DNA of 64,000 bases, from the NCBI GenBank assembly GCA_910576125.1, contig CAJTHM010000003.1, positions 248,001 through 312,000 on the forward strand, read 5' to 3'. The stretch is from Lachnospiraceae bacterium (GTDB lineage Bacteria > Bacillota > Clostridia > Lachnospirales > Lachnospiraceae). Within the stretch, counting starts at the first letter, position 1; every line of letters begins with the position of its first letter. Both the position numbers and the translations under genes were made by a program. Shown in pieces: positions 32,113 to 40,157 of this stretch. The notes under the pieces were generated by a model. That model saw only the letters and a program-made list of their open reading frames with translations. It searched no databases and was not told the DNA's origin.

Positions 32113-32733
32113 ATGGAAATCAAGACAATGGCCGGATGGCATGAGTTCGCTGAAAACAACAGCAACGGGAGCTGGGATAAATACTGCAAGCCTGGAGACC
32201 TGGTAGACGAGGAGGTATACGACTACTTCCTGGATGTGTTACCCCCTAGAAGCATGGAGAGGGGGTACCTCCAGGTAGGGGAGCCTCACAGCCACCAGAT
32301 GAACATACTGACCGGAAAGCGGCAGGCCACATACGCGACATTCCGCAGGGTGGAGAAGGGAATCTGGATGTATTGCGGAAACTGTTTTGCCGGAATGACA
32401 TGGGACGCGGATGCCGCGAGCGGTTCCCTGGAGGGCTTTCTGAAAGTCACATACCGGAAGGAGGGGAGCCAGAGAATATGCAGGCCGCGCCTGGTTTGCA
32501 AGGATGGATTCTCAATGTCCATCCAGGCCGGGGAAGATTTCCAGTGTACCCCCAGGGAGCATAGGCAAGACGGCGATTATACAGCTGTTGAGCTGGGAGG
32601 TCTTTCCTCACTGGAGGAGCTGCTGGTACCCTATGCGGAGGATAAGGACGCATTGCTGGACACGACATATCCGTATGTTCCGGTAGAGCTGGTGAAGGTA
32701 GTCATTGAGACGCATGGAGGAATCTATGGTTAA
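32113..32733 (+). CDS. Phage protein, 206 residues
   Basis: ATG 32113, three bases after the previous stop, with GAGGAGGCGGAA upstream. It has Trp-rich segments (I-W-M-Y-C-G-N-C-F-A-G-M-T-W) and a C-terminal acidic helix. A TACCCCCT...AGGGGGTA inverted repeat lies in codons 43-52. No family recognised. Overlaps the methylase gene by 8 bases. Confidence 0.6.
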   Translation: MEIKTMAGWHEFAENNSNGSWDKYCKPGDLVDEEVYDYFLDVLPPRSMERGYLQVGEPHSHQMNILTGKRQATYATFRRVEKGIWMYCGNCFAGMTWDADAASGSLEGFLKVTYRKEGSQRICRPRLVCKDGFSMSIQAGEDFQCTPREHRQDGDYTAVELGGLSSLEELLVPYAEDKDALLDTTYPYVPVELVKVVIETHGGIYG

Positions 32734-33502
32734 GGTTCTGAACTATCCGGGCGCGAAATGGGGCCTGGTAAAGAATTTCATACAGTACATACCGAAGCAT
32801 CATTCGTACCTGGAGCCGTTTTTCGGCTCCGGTGCGGTGTTTTTCAGCAAAGAGCCGAGCCGGATAGAGACAATAAACGATCTGGACGGCAACGTGGTAA
32901 ATCTGTTCGACTGCATCCGGGAAGACCCGGAGCATCTGGCGGCAATAGTAGCAGCAACGCCGTACAGTCGCGAAATGTACGACCGCTCATTTGATGCGCT
33001 TATGGATGACAGCCTGGACAAGTGCCAGAGGGCGGCGGCTTTCCTTACCTCATGCTGGCAGACGCACGGATTCCGGGTAAACCAGTATAGGCCCGGATGG
33101 AAGAACGATGTCCGGGGAAGGGAGAGGATGTATGCGCTCTGGAGCTGGTACAAGCTGCCGGAAAGCATCGTCATGGTAGCGGAGCGCCTGCGGCAGGTCC
33201 AGATAGAAAACCGGCCAGCACTGGAAGTCATCGGGCGGTTTGACAGTGAGAATGTGTTCATGTATCTGGACCCACCGTATGTCCTGGACACCAGGAACGG
33301 AAAACAGTATGCGTTTGAAATGTCGGACGCAGATCACGCAAAGCTCCTGGAGGCAATCTGCAGCACAAGGGCGAAGGTGATGATAAGCGGATACGAGAAC
33401 GCCTTGTATGATGATTTCCTGGCAGGATGGAAAAAGATATTGTTTCCTTCCAAGACAGCATACGGCGCAAAGAGGACAGAAGCAATATGGATGAATTATT
33501 AA
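32726..33502 (+). CDS. DNA adenine methylase (Dam/D12 class)
   Basis: Start ATG 32726, after GGAGGAATCT, gives 258 residues. Motif X N-Y-P-G-A-K-W at 6-12, AdoMet motif F-F-G-S-G-A at 32-37, and catalytic D-P-P-Y at 182-185 define a D12-class N6-adenine methyltransferase. No nuclease partner is next to it, so it is an orphan phage methylase. Such enzymes may shield phage DNA against host restriction or time phage functions. The recognition site cannot be read from sequence. Confidence 0.88.
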   Translation: MVKVLNYPGAKWGLVKNFIQYIPKHHSYLEPFFGSGAVFFSKEPSRIETINDLDGNVVNLFDCIREDPEHLAAIVAATPYSREMYDRSFDALMDDSLDKCQRAAAFLTSCWQTHGFRVNQYRPGWKNDVRGRERMYALWSWYKLPESIVMVAERLRQVQIENRPALEVIGRFDSENVFMYLDPPYVLDTRNGKQYAFEMSDADHAKLLEAICSTRAKVMISGYENALYDDFLAGWKKILFPSKTAYGAKRTEAIWMNY

Positions 33503-33524
33503 GTTTCAGAAAAGGAGGCAGGCA

Positions 33525-33926
33525 ATGAGTTGTAAATACAAGAATGAGTGTCCGAGTTATAGCGGATGGTGTGAAGGAACAAAGCAGAATTTCGCCCTGT
33601 GCGTACAATTCCTGGTGGGCGCTTATGATAGGGAAAAGGCCAGGAACAAGGAGGAGATGCCGCAGGAGATTCAGAAGGAATCCAATTTCTTTTATGTTAT
33701 CGAGGCCGGAAGAGACCATGTAAGAAAGTATGTCAGCAAGGATTTTCCGCGTGTTTTCCAGTATACGGTCAAGTTAAGCAAAGCCAGAAGGTTTGAGACA
33801 GAGGAGAGGGCCATGGAGTTTATCCGGGGATTCAATGACTATGGGAAGTTTACGATTGTGCAGCCGGTTGTGAAAAAAGTATGCAGGACATTTTCAGTTG
33901 TCCAGGAAGGAGAAGAAAATGAATAA
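33525..33926 (+). CDS. Phage protein with N-terminal Cys cluster
   Basis: 133 residues; N-terminus C-K-Y-K-N-E-C-P-S-Y-S-G-W-C then C-V-Q-F-L, a possible metal site; the rest is beta/alpha mixed. AAAAGGAGGCAGGCA upstream. Overlaps the SSB gene by 8 bases. Function unknown. Confidence 0.6.
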   Translation: MSCKYKNECPSYSGWCEGTKQNFALCVQFLVGAYDREKARNKEEMPQEIQKESNFFYVIEAGRDHVRKYVSKDFPRVFQYTVKLSKARRFETEERAMEFIRGFNDYGKFTIVQPVVKKVCRTFSVVQEGEENE

Positions 33927-34347
33927 GGTTATTCTGATGGGGCGCCTCACACGCGACCCCGAAGTAAGGTATTCGCAGGGGGAGACCAGTATGGCGGTTG
34001 CCAGGTACACGCTGGCGGTAGACCGAAGAGGCAGGAGGGACGGCGAGCAGTCGGCAGATTTCATTTCCTGCGTGGCGTTCGGAAAAGCTGGAGAGTGGGC
34101 GGAAAAGTGGCTCCGGAAGGGAATCAAGATTGCCATTACTGGACGCATCCAGACCGGCAGCTACACCAACAGAGAGGGCCAGAAGGTCTATACAACGGAT
34201 GTCGTGATTGAGGAGCAGGAGTTCGCTGAAAGCAGGGCAGCAAGCGAGGGAAACAGCCAGAACCAGCAGAGACAGCAGGAGCAGAGTGCCGGAGATGGCT
34301 TTATGAATATTCCGGACGGCATTGACGAGGAACTGCCGTTCAACTAA
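33919..34347 (+). CDS. ssb: Single-stranded DNA-binding protein
   Basis: Start ATG 33919 after GGAAGGAGAAGAAA gives 142 residues. The OB-fold core is clear (N-K-V-I-L-M-G-R-L-T-R-D-P-E, then F-I-S-C-V-A-F-G-K, then G-R-I-Q-T-G-S-Y). A Gln/Ser-rich linker leads to the acidic tip D-E-E-L-P-F-N, which recruits replication and repair proteins. It supports phage DNA replication or recombination. Confidence 0.95.
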   Translation: MNKVILMGRLTRDPEVRYSQGETSMAVARYTLAVDRRGRRDGEQSADFISCVAFGKAGEWAEKWLRKGIKIAITGRIQTGSYTNREGQKVYTTDVVIEEQEFAESRAASEGNSQNQQRQQEQSAGDGFMNIPDGIDEELPFN

Positions 34348-34362
34348 AAAGGAGGGAAAATC

Positions 34363-35754
34363 ATGGAAAACAGCAACATCGTAAACATTAAGGCGGAGCG
34401 GATCATGGCGCATCCGAACAATCCCAGGAAGAACCTGGGGGATTTGTCAGAGCTGGTGGAGTCTATCAAAATTCATGGAATCATGCAGAACCTTACAGTG
34501 ATTCCTCTGGTGGATGTAGACCCGGATGCCACCATAGGGCAAGGGGAGGAGAAATATGTCACCCTCATAGGGCATCGCCGGTATGCTGCAGGTTCCCAGG
34601 CAGGGGTGACGGAGTTTCCCTGCAAGATAGCAAGGGGGCTTTCGGAGCGTGAGCAGATGTCAATCATGCTGGAGGAGAATATGCAGAGGGCAGACCTCAC
34701 TATCTGGGAGCAGGCAAACGGTTTCCAGATGATGTTAGACCTGGGGGAAACGGAGGAAAGCATCGCGGAAAAGACCGGATTCTCCAAAACCACGGTCCGG
34801 CACCGGCTGAATATCGCAAAACTGAACCAGGATATTTTGATGAAAAAGGAAAAGGACGAAGCTTTCCAGCTGTCTTTGACAGACCTCTATGCGCTGGAGC
34901 AGATTGAGGACATCAAAATAAGGGATAAGATTCTGAAAGAGGCATCTAATTCCAGGGATTTAGTCTGGAGAGCGAAGAGCGCCGCAGAGGAGATTCACCG
35001 GGATAAGGTGGCGGCGAAGATTATTGAGATGCTGGAGGAGGCAGGAATCGGCGCGGCTCCGAAGGAATATGAGAAGGACCAGTATTCCGGGAAGTGGGAA
35101 ACCGTGGAGTGGATTAGCACTGAAAAGGCAGCACCTAAGAGAATCAGCAAAAAGAAGTTCGAGGGATGCTTCTACCACAAGGCATACAGATCAGTGAACG
35201 TAATCCGGAAAAAGGATAACTCGAAAGAGCCGATGACCGAGGCAGAACGCATCCAGAAGGAGAAGGACCGGAACAAGAAAACCATCAAGGCTATTGCAAA
35301 GGAGATGACGGCACAGAGGAAAAGTTTCATCCTCAATGCCATTGCCGGGAAGATTGAGCCGCTGAAGGATACGGAGGATGCCATCAAGGGGTTGTGGGGC
35401 GTGATTGTGGATGCCTGCGGTTATATGAACAAGACTACGCTTATGGCGTTCCTATCAGATGCAAAAGACTGGTGGAATATGTCGGACGAAGAAAAGGAGA
35501 AGTGCCAGGCCAAATTCCAGAAATTGAGCATTGAACATCAGCTGATGATTGGCGCTTTCTGTGCTACCAACGATAAAGATTTTACGGAATGGGATGGAGC
35601 GTACAGAAAAGAAACCGGGGAGCTTATCACGCAATTTACGGAAGTCCTGGAGAAGTATGGTTTTTCCTATGCGGAGGAGGAGCAAAACAAGGTGATGGAG
35701 GGTTCCCATGAGTGCTATTTCAAGAAGGAGGAGCCGAAAGATGAATCAGCCTAA
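34363..35754 (+). CDS. ParB-like nuclease-domain protein
   Basis: 463 residues. The N-terminal part has the ParB/Spo0J fold: R-I-M-A-H-P-N-N-P-R-K, the phosphate-binding G-H-R-R-Y-A-A-G at about 73-80, L-E-E-N-M-Q-R-A-D-L, and a helix-turn-helix with I-A-E-K-T-G-F-S-K-T-T-V. The C-terminal 250 residues are helical and specific to phage versions. ParB-type proteins bind DNA in a CTP-dependent way; in phages they may act in partition, transcription or replication. No ParA is in the window. Confidence 0.85.
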   Translation: MENSNIVNIKAERIMAHPNNPRKNLGDLSELVESIKIHGIMQNLTVIPLVDVDPDATIGQGEEKYVTLIGHRRYAAGSQAGVTEFPCKIARGLSEREQMSIMLEENMQRADLTIWEQANGFQMMLDLGETEESIAEKTGFSKTTVRHRLNIAKLNQDILMKKEKDEAFQLSLTDLYALEQIEDIKIRDKILKEASNSRDLVWRAKSAAEEIHRDKVAAKIIEMLEEAGIGAAPKEYEKDQYSGKWETVEWISTEKAAPKRISKKKFEGCFYHKAYRSVNVIRKKDNSKEPMTEAERIQKEKDRNKKTIKAIAKEMTAQRKSFILNAIAGKIEPLKDTEDAIKGLWGVIVDACGYMNKTTLMAFLSDAKDWWNMSDEEKEKCQAKFQKLSIEHQLMIGAFCATNDKDFTEWDGAYRKETGELITQFTEVLEKYGFSYAEEEQNKVMEGSHECYFKKEEPKDESA

Positions 35755-36010
35755 GATGAAAAAGATTTTTACGATGCATCCCGGAAAGGCAGAGTATGAA
35801 TATGCCGTGAAGTGCCGGTTCTGCAATGAGACATACAGAATCGACATGAACAGCGATTTGTATTACAGACTGGACAGATTCCTGGAAGGGGAGGGCCATG
35901 CGGAAGAAATGCTGCATGACCTCCCTCCCGGAATCCGGGAAATGTTCATCAGCGGAATGTGTCCGGAGTGCTGGGAAAAGACATTCGGTGGAGAGGAGGA
36001 TGCAGAATGA
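35741..36010 (+). CDS. Small phage zinc-finger protein
   Basis: Start ATG 35741 (GGAGGAGCCGAAAG upstream) gives 89 residues. C-R-F-C and a later C-P-E-C-W pair form a probable zinc site. Overlaps its neighbours by 14 and 4 bases. Function unknown. Confidence 0.65.
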   Translation: MNQPKMKKIFTMHPGKAEYEYAVKCRFCNETYRIDMNSDLYYRLDRFLEGEGHAEEMLHDLPPGIREMFISGMCPECWEKTFGGEEDAE

Positions 36011-36489
36011 GAAAAAGGTACTGCAAAGGCAGATATTACAAGGCTGGCGCCTATCATAATTTTGAAATCGGGAAATTCCACCAGTGGGGCAGTAACTACG
36101 AGGAGTTTGAGAATGGGGCAGGCAATTACTCTGTGGCTATCGTGGAGCTGCCGGATGGAACCGTTGTTATGCCGGTGGCAGATGATATATGTTTCCTGGA
36201 GAGTGAGGAATTAAATAGGCTTATAGAAGAATGTTCCAATAAGTCGGATACTGTATATACACTGGAGTGGGCCAGAAATACGCTCAATCGGTACAGAGAC
36301 CATGTATGCATGACTATGTTGGGCTTGACTGGAGAGGACGAAGTGAAAACAATCTATGATTTGTTCAATGCTCTCAAAATGGGCGAGCTGGCATTGTATA
36401 AGCAGGAGAAGCGAGAGAAGGAGGAGACGCAGAGTGAAAAAGGTATGCCCGGAGTGTCACAAGGTATTTGTGACGGAGCTGACAGATAA
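36007..36489 (+). CDS. Phage protein, 160 residues
   Basis: Start ATG 36007 in an ATGA overlap. The N-terminus is basic, and the middle contains V-A-I-V-E-L-P-D-G-T-V-V-M-P-V, a segment common in small phage early proteins. The last 19 codons overlap a zinc-ribbon gene in another frame. Function unknown. Confidence 0.6.
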   Translation: MRKRYCKGRYYKAGAYHNFEIGKFHQWGSNYEEFENGAGNYSVAIVELPDGTVVMPVADDICFLESEELNRLIEECSNKSDTVYTLEWARNTLNRYRDHVCMTMLGLTGEDEVKTIYDLFNALKMGELALYKQEKREKEETQSEKGMPGVSQGICDGADR

Positions 36490-36586
36490 GGTCTATTGCT
36501 CCAGAAAATGTTCTGTGAAAATGAGGAAACGCGGAAGGAGGAGGAGACGTAATGCTGAAATTGCCTATAAAGAAAAAATGGCTTGA
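36434..36586 (+). CDS. Small zinc-ribbon protein, 50 residues
   Basis: GTG 36434, preceded by GAGAAGGAGGAGACGCAGA, starts V-K-K-V-C-P-E-C-H-K-V-F followed by V-Y-C-S-R-K-C, a classic four-Cys zinc ribbon, then a run of Arg. It overlaps the genes on both sides. The Arg run and zinc site suggest nucleic-acid binding. Confidence 0.65.
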   Translation: MKKVCPECHKVFVTELTDKVYCSRKCSVKMRKRGRRRRRNAEIAYKEKMA

Positions 36587-36902
36587 CATGATTCTCACCA
36601 TGGAAAAGCCGGAGGAGTACCGGCAGATAAAGCCATACTGGACGGTCCGGATCATCCACTGGCTGGGATTCCAGGACAGTGAGACGGACACTGTGATGGA
36701 ACTGTTGAGGGAAAAGCGCACAGAAAAGGCGCTGCCGGTCATCCTGCAAAATGGGTATGGGGCAGATGCGCCGGAGGTAGAAGTCATGTGTACGCTTTCC
36801 ATCGGCGCTGGAAGGGAAGAATGGGGCGCGGCTCCTGGCAAGGAGTATTTCCGGTTCCATATTGAGAAGGTATCAAAATTTATGGGAGCTGATGTAGTAT
36901 GA
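36552..36902 (+). CDS. ASCH-domain-like protein
   Basis: 116 residues; begins L-K-L-P-I-K-K-K-W-L-D-M-I and continues K-P-E-E-Y-R-Q, the usual start of ASCH-type phage proteins, whose fold relates to PUA RNA-binding domains. ASCH proteins are thought to bind RNA or modified bases. It is coupled by 4 bases to the PAPS-reductase-like gene. Confidence 0.7.
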   Translation: MLKLPIKKKWLDMILTMEKPEEYRQIKPYWTVRIIHWLGFQDSETDTVMELLREKRTEKALPVILQNGYGADAPEVEVMCTLSIGAGREEWGAAPGKEYFRFHIEKVSKFMGADVV

Positions 36903-38254
36903 AGGGACAGATGAACCTATTTGATGATGATACGTTCATAAGGGATGCAGACTGCACAAAGGACACGCCGGTTGTCAAGGGAAAGCCGGACACGCCGATT
37001 TACGGCCAGGGCATCGGGATAAGGCCGTCTGTTCCAGGGCGGCAGGATTCAGACCATTTTAAGCGGATATATCTGGAGGAATTGCTGCCCTTAGAAGAAT
37101 ATGACCTGGTGGCGGTTCTATTATCCGGAGGGAAAGACAGTATCGCCTGCTATTGCAAATTGCTGGAGCTGGGAGTGCCGAAGGGAAAGATAGAGTTCTG
37201 GCACCACGATATAGACGGAGGGCATCCATGCAGGCGTATGGACTGGAGATGCACCCACAATTATGTCCGGTCATTCGCAGAGGTGGAAGGAGTACCGCTC
37301 CGGCTATCGTGGAGGGTAAACGGTTTTTTCGGAGAGCTTTACAGAATAGGGGCAAGTGAGCCGGTGGAGTGGCTGGAGCCAGAGACCGGGGAGGTCATAC
37401 GCTGCAGGCTGTCGCAGAACTATATCAAGTGCCAGGAAATCAAGGAAAAAGCAACGGATGATATGGAGGAGGAGCTGAAAAAGCTGGGGTATAGAATGAA
37501 GTTCCCTGCAAAGACTGGTGATTTGAGCCGCCGGTGGTGCAGCGCATATCTGAAAATCATGGTGGCTGATACCGTGATGTCTAATCTGTCGAGGTTGAAA
37601 CAGCTGGAGGAGCTGGGAGGCAAGCGACACATGTTCCCGGCAAAGGGAGGCACCCACCAGGGGAGATGGTGCAGTGGAAATCTGAAAGCTGCCGTCCAGG
37701 ACAGCGTGACATCAAATCTGGAAAAGACCAGGGCAAATGTGAAGGTTCTGGTGGTATCCGGTGAAAGGCGTGGGGAATCTTCCGGAAGGGCTAAGTATAA
37801 CGAAATGGAGATACACCGGACAAATGCAGAGGCAAAGGCACACCGCCTGGTTCACCAGTGGAGGCCGGTCATCGACTATTCGGAGAAGGATGTCTGGGAG
37901 GTGTTAAAGAGGCACAATGTAAATCCCCACCCTTGCTACCGTGCCGGGTGGAACCGGTGCAGCTGCGCGATGTGCATTTTCTCTACTCCAAAATTGTTTG
38001 CAGGCATCCGGGAATTGTATCCGGAGGACTATGCTCTGCTGAAGAAGGACGAGGAGATTCTGGGATTTACCCTGGACAACAAGTGCGATCTGGATACGTT
38101 CGTGGGAGATGCGGAATCTTGCGTGTATCATGGAGATTTAGCGGCGATACATAGCCTGGTGACTGGAGAGTTCACAGCTGATGATGTGTATGTGAAGGAA
38201 AACTGGATGTACCCTGCCGGGGCTTTTCATGGGGCAGAGGGCGGGCCATGTTGA
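36899..38254 (+). CDS. PAPS-reductase / DndC-like PP-loop protein
   Basis: 451 residues with PP-loop S-G-G-K-D-S at 76-81, so it adenylates a substrate. The C-terminal core has V-S-G-E-R-R-G-E-S-S, W-R-P-V-I-D-Y and H-P-C-Y-R-A-G-W-N-R-C-S-C-A-M-C-I-F, a Cys pattern of the DndC-type and related phage sulfurtransferases that may hold an iron-sulfur cluster. The middle holds two similar blocks: F-P-A-K-T-G-D-L-S-R-R-W-C-S and F-P-A-K-G-G-T-H-Q-G-R-W-C-S. Phage versions are of unknown role; nucleic-acid sulfur modification or a metabolic role are both possible. There are no DndABDE partners here. Confidence 0.8.
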   Translation: MKGQMNLFDDDTFIRDADCTKDTPVVKGKPDTPIYGQGIGIRPSVPGRQDSDHFKRIYLEELLPLEEYDLVAVLLSGGKDSIACYCKLLELGVPKGKIEFWHHDIDGGHPCRRMDWRCTHNYVRSFAEVEGVPLRLSWRVNGFFGELYRIGASEPVEWLEPETGEVIRCRLSQNYIKCQEIKEKATDDMEEELKKLGYRMKFPAKTGDLSRRWCSAYLKIMVADTVMSNLSRLKQLEELGGKRHMFPAKGGTHQGRWCSGNLKAAVQDSVTSNLEKTRANVKVLVVSGERRGESSGRAKYNEMEIHRTNAEAKAHRLVHQWRPVIDYSEKDVWEVLKRHNVNPHPCYRAGWNRCSCAMCIFSTPKLFAGIRELYPEDYALLKKDEEILGFTLDNKCDLDTFVGDAESCVYHGDLAAIHSLVTGEFTADDVYVKENWMYPAGAFHGAEGGPC

Positions 38255-38275
38255 TTAAGGAAGGAGGGAAAGAGA

Positions 38276-38470
38276 GTGGTTCCAGAACACATATTGCAGA
38301 AAGCAATAGCCCACAATGCCGTATGCGATAAGCTAAGAGCACAGGGGTATTCCATACAAGGATCCGGCAATGATTTTAGCAAGTGTTATTTTACAGAAGG
38401 GAAAGCTCCGCACCAGAAGATAGTGGGGTACATAGATATGAAAACGCTGGAGATAGTCCGGTTAGATTGA
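38276..38470 (+). CDS. Small phage protein, 64 residues
   Basis: GTG 38276 after AAGGAAGGAGGGAAAGAGA. Contains K-L-R-A-Q-G-Y-S-I-Q-G-S-G-N-D-F. No family recognised. Confidence 0.6.
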   Translation: MVPEHILQKAIAHNAVCDKLRAQGYSIQGSGNDFSKCYFTEGKAPHQKIVGYIDMKTLEIVRLD

Positions 38471-38483
38471 TTGGAGGTATATT

Positions 38484-38708
38484 ATGGCGAAAATAGTGAT
38501 TGAGGTTCCGGATGACTGCCGGAAGTGTCCATGCTTTATAAAGGCAGAGGCAAAAGTTGGGCCAGATGAAAAGACATTCTACCTATGCAGGGAATTTTCC
38601 CGGATACTGGAAATTGGCGTGAATGGTTATGGCAACGTGAAAGAAGTACACAGATGTGCGGAATGTAAAACGGCGGAAGTGTTTGATAAGCAGAAAAAGG
38701 AGAAGTGA
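38484..38708 (+). CDS. Small Cys-rich phage protein, 74 residues
   Basis: Starts A-K-I-V-I-E-V-P-D-D-C-R-K-C-P-C; a later C-R-E-F and C-A-E-C pair complete a probable zinc site. TTGGAGGTATATT upstream. It resembles other small zinc-binding phage proteins of unknown function. Confidence 0.65.
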   Translation: MAKIVIEVPDDCRKCPCFIKAEAKVGPDEKTFYLCREFSRILEIGVNGYGNVKEVHRCAECKTAEVFDKQKKEK

Positions 38709-38709
38709 C

Positions 38710-39447
38710 ATGTATTATCCGGATGATTTTTACTGTGAACCATCTGAATTTGAGATGCAGGTGGAGGAGTTCAAAGAGAGCCTGGCAAAGTCGATAAAGA
38801 GTGAGTTCCTGGAGGAGATGGAGCGGCTGAAAGCGGAGAACCGGAAACTCCAGGGAATCAAGGACAATTTCGAGCAGGTAAAGAGGGACTACGAGCGGAA
38901 GAAGATGGAATGTGATAGGATGATGCGCGAGGCGGAGAACAACGCGAAGCGCATGAGGGTAGAGGAGCTGATGAAGAGGTTCCAGACATTCTTCTGGAGG
39001 CCGAGCTGGGAATATCTATATGGGCCGAAGTGCGATAAGTGCGATAAGAGCCGGAGAATCGAGGTAACACTTCCATCCGGAAACAAAGTCAAAGACGAAT
39101 GCGAGTGCGACAAAAGCAGGATGAAAGTCATGGTTCCGGAAAAAATGGTGCGGTATGAGCTGGCGGATAGAGACAGAGGAATAGCTGCCTGGTATACCGC
39201 TTGCGGAAAAGAGGGGGAAAGGTACTACAAACTGGATTATGCTGGTACCGTATTTGCAGAAAAGAATTTAGTGGTGCCAGGTACGTCCTTTGATGTGCTG
39301 GAGAAGCAAGAAAACCAGAATTCTCTTTTGTTCTCCACCAGGGAGGAGTGTCTTGCATACTGCGAGTATCTGAATGAAAAGAACCTGGTGCCAATGGATA
39401 CAATCTATGAGTGTGACGGAACAGTCTGGAAAAGTGAGGAGGAGTAA
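38710..39447 (+). CDS. Coiled-coil phage protein with Cys motifs
   Basis: Start ATG 38710 (AAAAAGGAGAAGTGAC upstream) gives 245 residues: a coiled coil at 20-90, then C-D-K-C-D-K-S and C-E-C-D-K-S (two Cys pairs, probable zinc site), then a beta-rich C-terminal domain. Function unknown. Confidence 0.65.
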   Translation: MYYPDDFYCEPSEFEMQVEEFKESLAKSIKSEFLEEMERLKAENRKLQGIKDNFEQVKRDYERKKMECDRMMREAENNAKRMRVEELMKRFQTFFWRPSWEYLYGPKCDKCDKSRRIEVTLPSGNKVKDECECDKSRMKVMVPEKMVRYELADRDRGIAAWYTACGKEGERYYKLDYAGTVFAEKNLVVPGTSFDVLEKQENQNSLLFSTREECLAYCEYLNEKNLVPMDTIYECDGTVWKSEEE

Positions 39448-39449
39448 AG

Positions 39450-39716
39450 ATGGGAAAAACCAAAGGTTTTATTCTGAACCGCAAGCAGTACCAGAACATA
39501 CGGCGCATGGATCACTGTCAGATGACATTATGGGCGGAGAGCGTCTACAAATCCGGTTTTAAGGACGGCCAGGAGGCAACGCCGGGGCTTACCAGCCAGG
39601 AGATAAGGGATGCCTTGCAGCCAGTGAAGGGCATCGGGGCAAAGAGGATGGATTCCATCATAGAGGCATTATCTCTGGCGCTGGAAGAAAGAGGAAAGGC
39701 AGGAGAGATGGCATGA
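39450..39716 (+). CDS. Small phage protein with HhH-like motif
   Basis: 88 residues; the C-terminal P-V-K-G-I-G-A-K-R-M-D-S-I segment looks like a helix-hairpin-helix, which often binds DNA non-specifically. GTGAGGAGGAGTAAAG upstream. Overlaps the next gene by ATGA. Confidence 0.65.
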   Translation: MGKTKGFILNRKQYQNIRRMDHCQMTLWAESVYKSGFKDGQEATPGLTSQEIRDALQPVKGIGAKRMDSIIEALSLALEERGKAGEMA

Positions 39717-39874
39717 GATTGGGAGAAGAATGTCCGTATATTACACCGTGCGGATGGTGCAGCAGAAAAGATGTCCCTTGCGATTCCGGAAAATACAAAA
39801 AACCAATGCCTGGGATTCCTAAAATACCAGTTCCTCCTCCGCCTGGAGAGAAAAAAGGATGCCAGAAAAAATGA
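39713..39874 (+). CDS. Small Cys-rich phage protein, 53 residues; last prophage gene seen
   Basis: ATG 39713 overlaps the previous stop, with GGCAGGAGAGATGGC upstream. Four early Cys (E-C-P-Y-I-T-P-C-G-W-C...P-C) and a Pro-rich tail (K-I-P-V-P-P-P-P-G-E). It closes the coupled gene run; after it the sequence changes to host-like. Confidence 0.65.
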   Translation: MRLGEECPYITPCGWCSRKDVPCDSGKYKKPMPGIPKIPVPPPPGEKKGCQKK

Positions 39875-40008
39875 TTGCATCCGTCAGAGACCGGTGTTAG
39901 AATGAAATAACAAGGGGCATATTACAAAAGTGCGAATTTAATGATACTGTGCATCATGGGGGATGCCATGCTCGTCCAATGATGAGAGGAGCGGAGCTGA
40001 CGAAAATC
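39875..40008. other. Prophage-host junction region (presumed)
   Basis: 134 bases between the last phage-like gene and the promoter of the Pel locus. No tRNA, no integrase and no clear repeat is seen. An attachment site may lie here, but its partner is outside the window, so it cannot be proved. Confidence 0.35.
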
Positions 40009-40036
40009 TTGACTTTTGATCACAAAGCGGTATAAT
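40009..40036 (+). promoter_or_regulatory. Sigma-A-type promoter of the Pel-like operon
   Basis: TTGACT (40009-40014), 16-bp spacer, TATAAT (40031-40036). The leader to ATG 40158 is about 115 bases. I see no cyclic-di-GMP riboswitch consensus or clear terminator hairpin in it, so control is more likely at the protein level through the PelD-like product. Confidence 0.75.
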
Positions 40037-40157
40037 TTAAAATGTAGCAGAATAGAATGAGAGGTAGACTTGTCTGCGTTTTGGAAGAGCATGGACATGT
40101 AAATAAATGCTAAAATAAGAATACAGGAAATCAGGATACATAAAGAGGGACAGGAAA

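Noticed and set aside
32240..32266. TACCCCCT/AGGGGGTA inverted repeat
   Set aside because: Inside a coding frame with no T-run; probably chance, or a minor RNA fold.
39897..40035. Short open frame before the Pel promoter that could be the end of a host gene
   Set aside because: No start with a ribosome site, and it runs over the -35 and -10 boxes; not supported as coding.
40037..40157. Cyclic-di-GMP riboswitch in the leader of the Pel-like operon
   Set aside because: No GEMM-type conserved core or paired stems seen; the leader is short and AT-rich.
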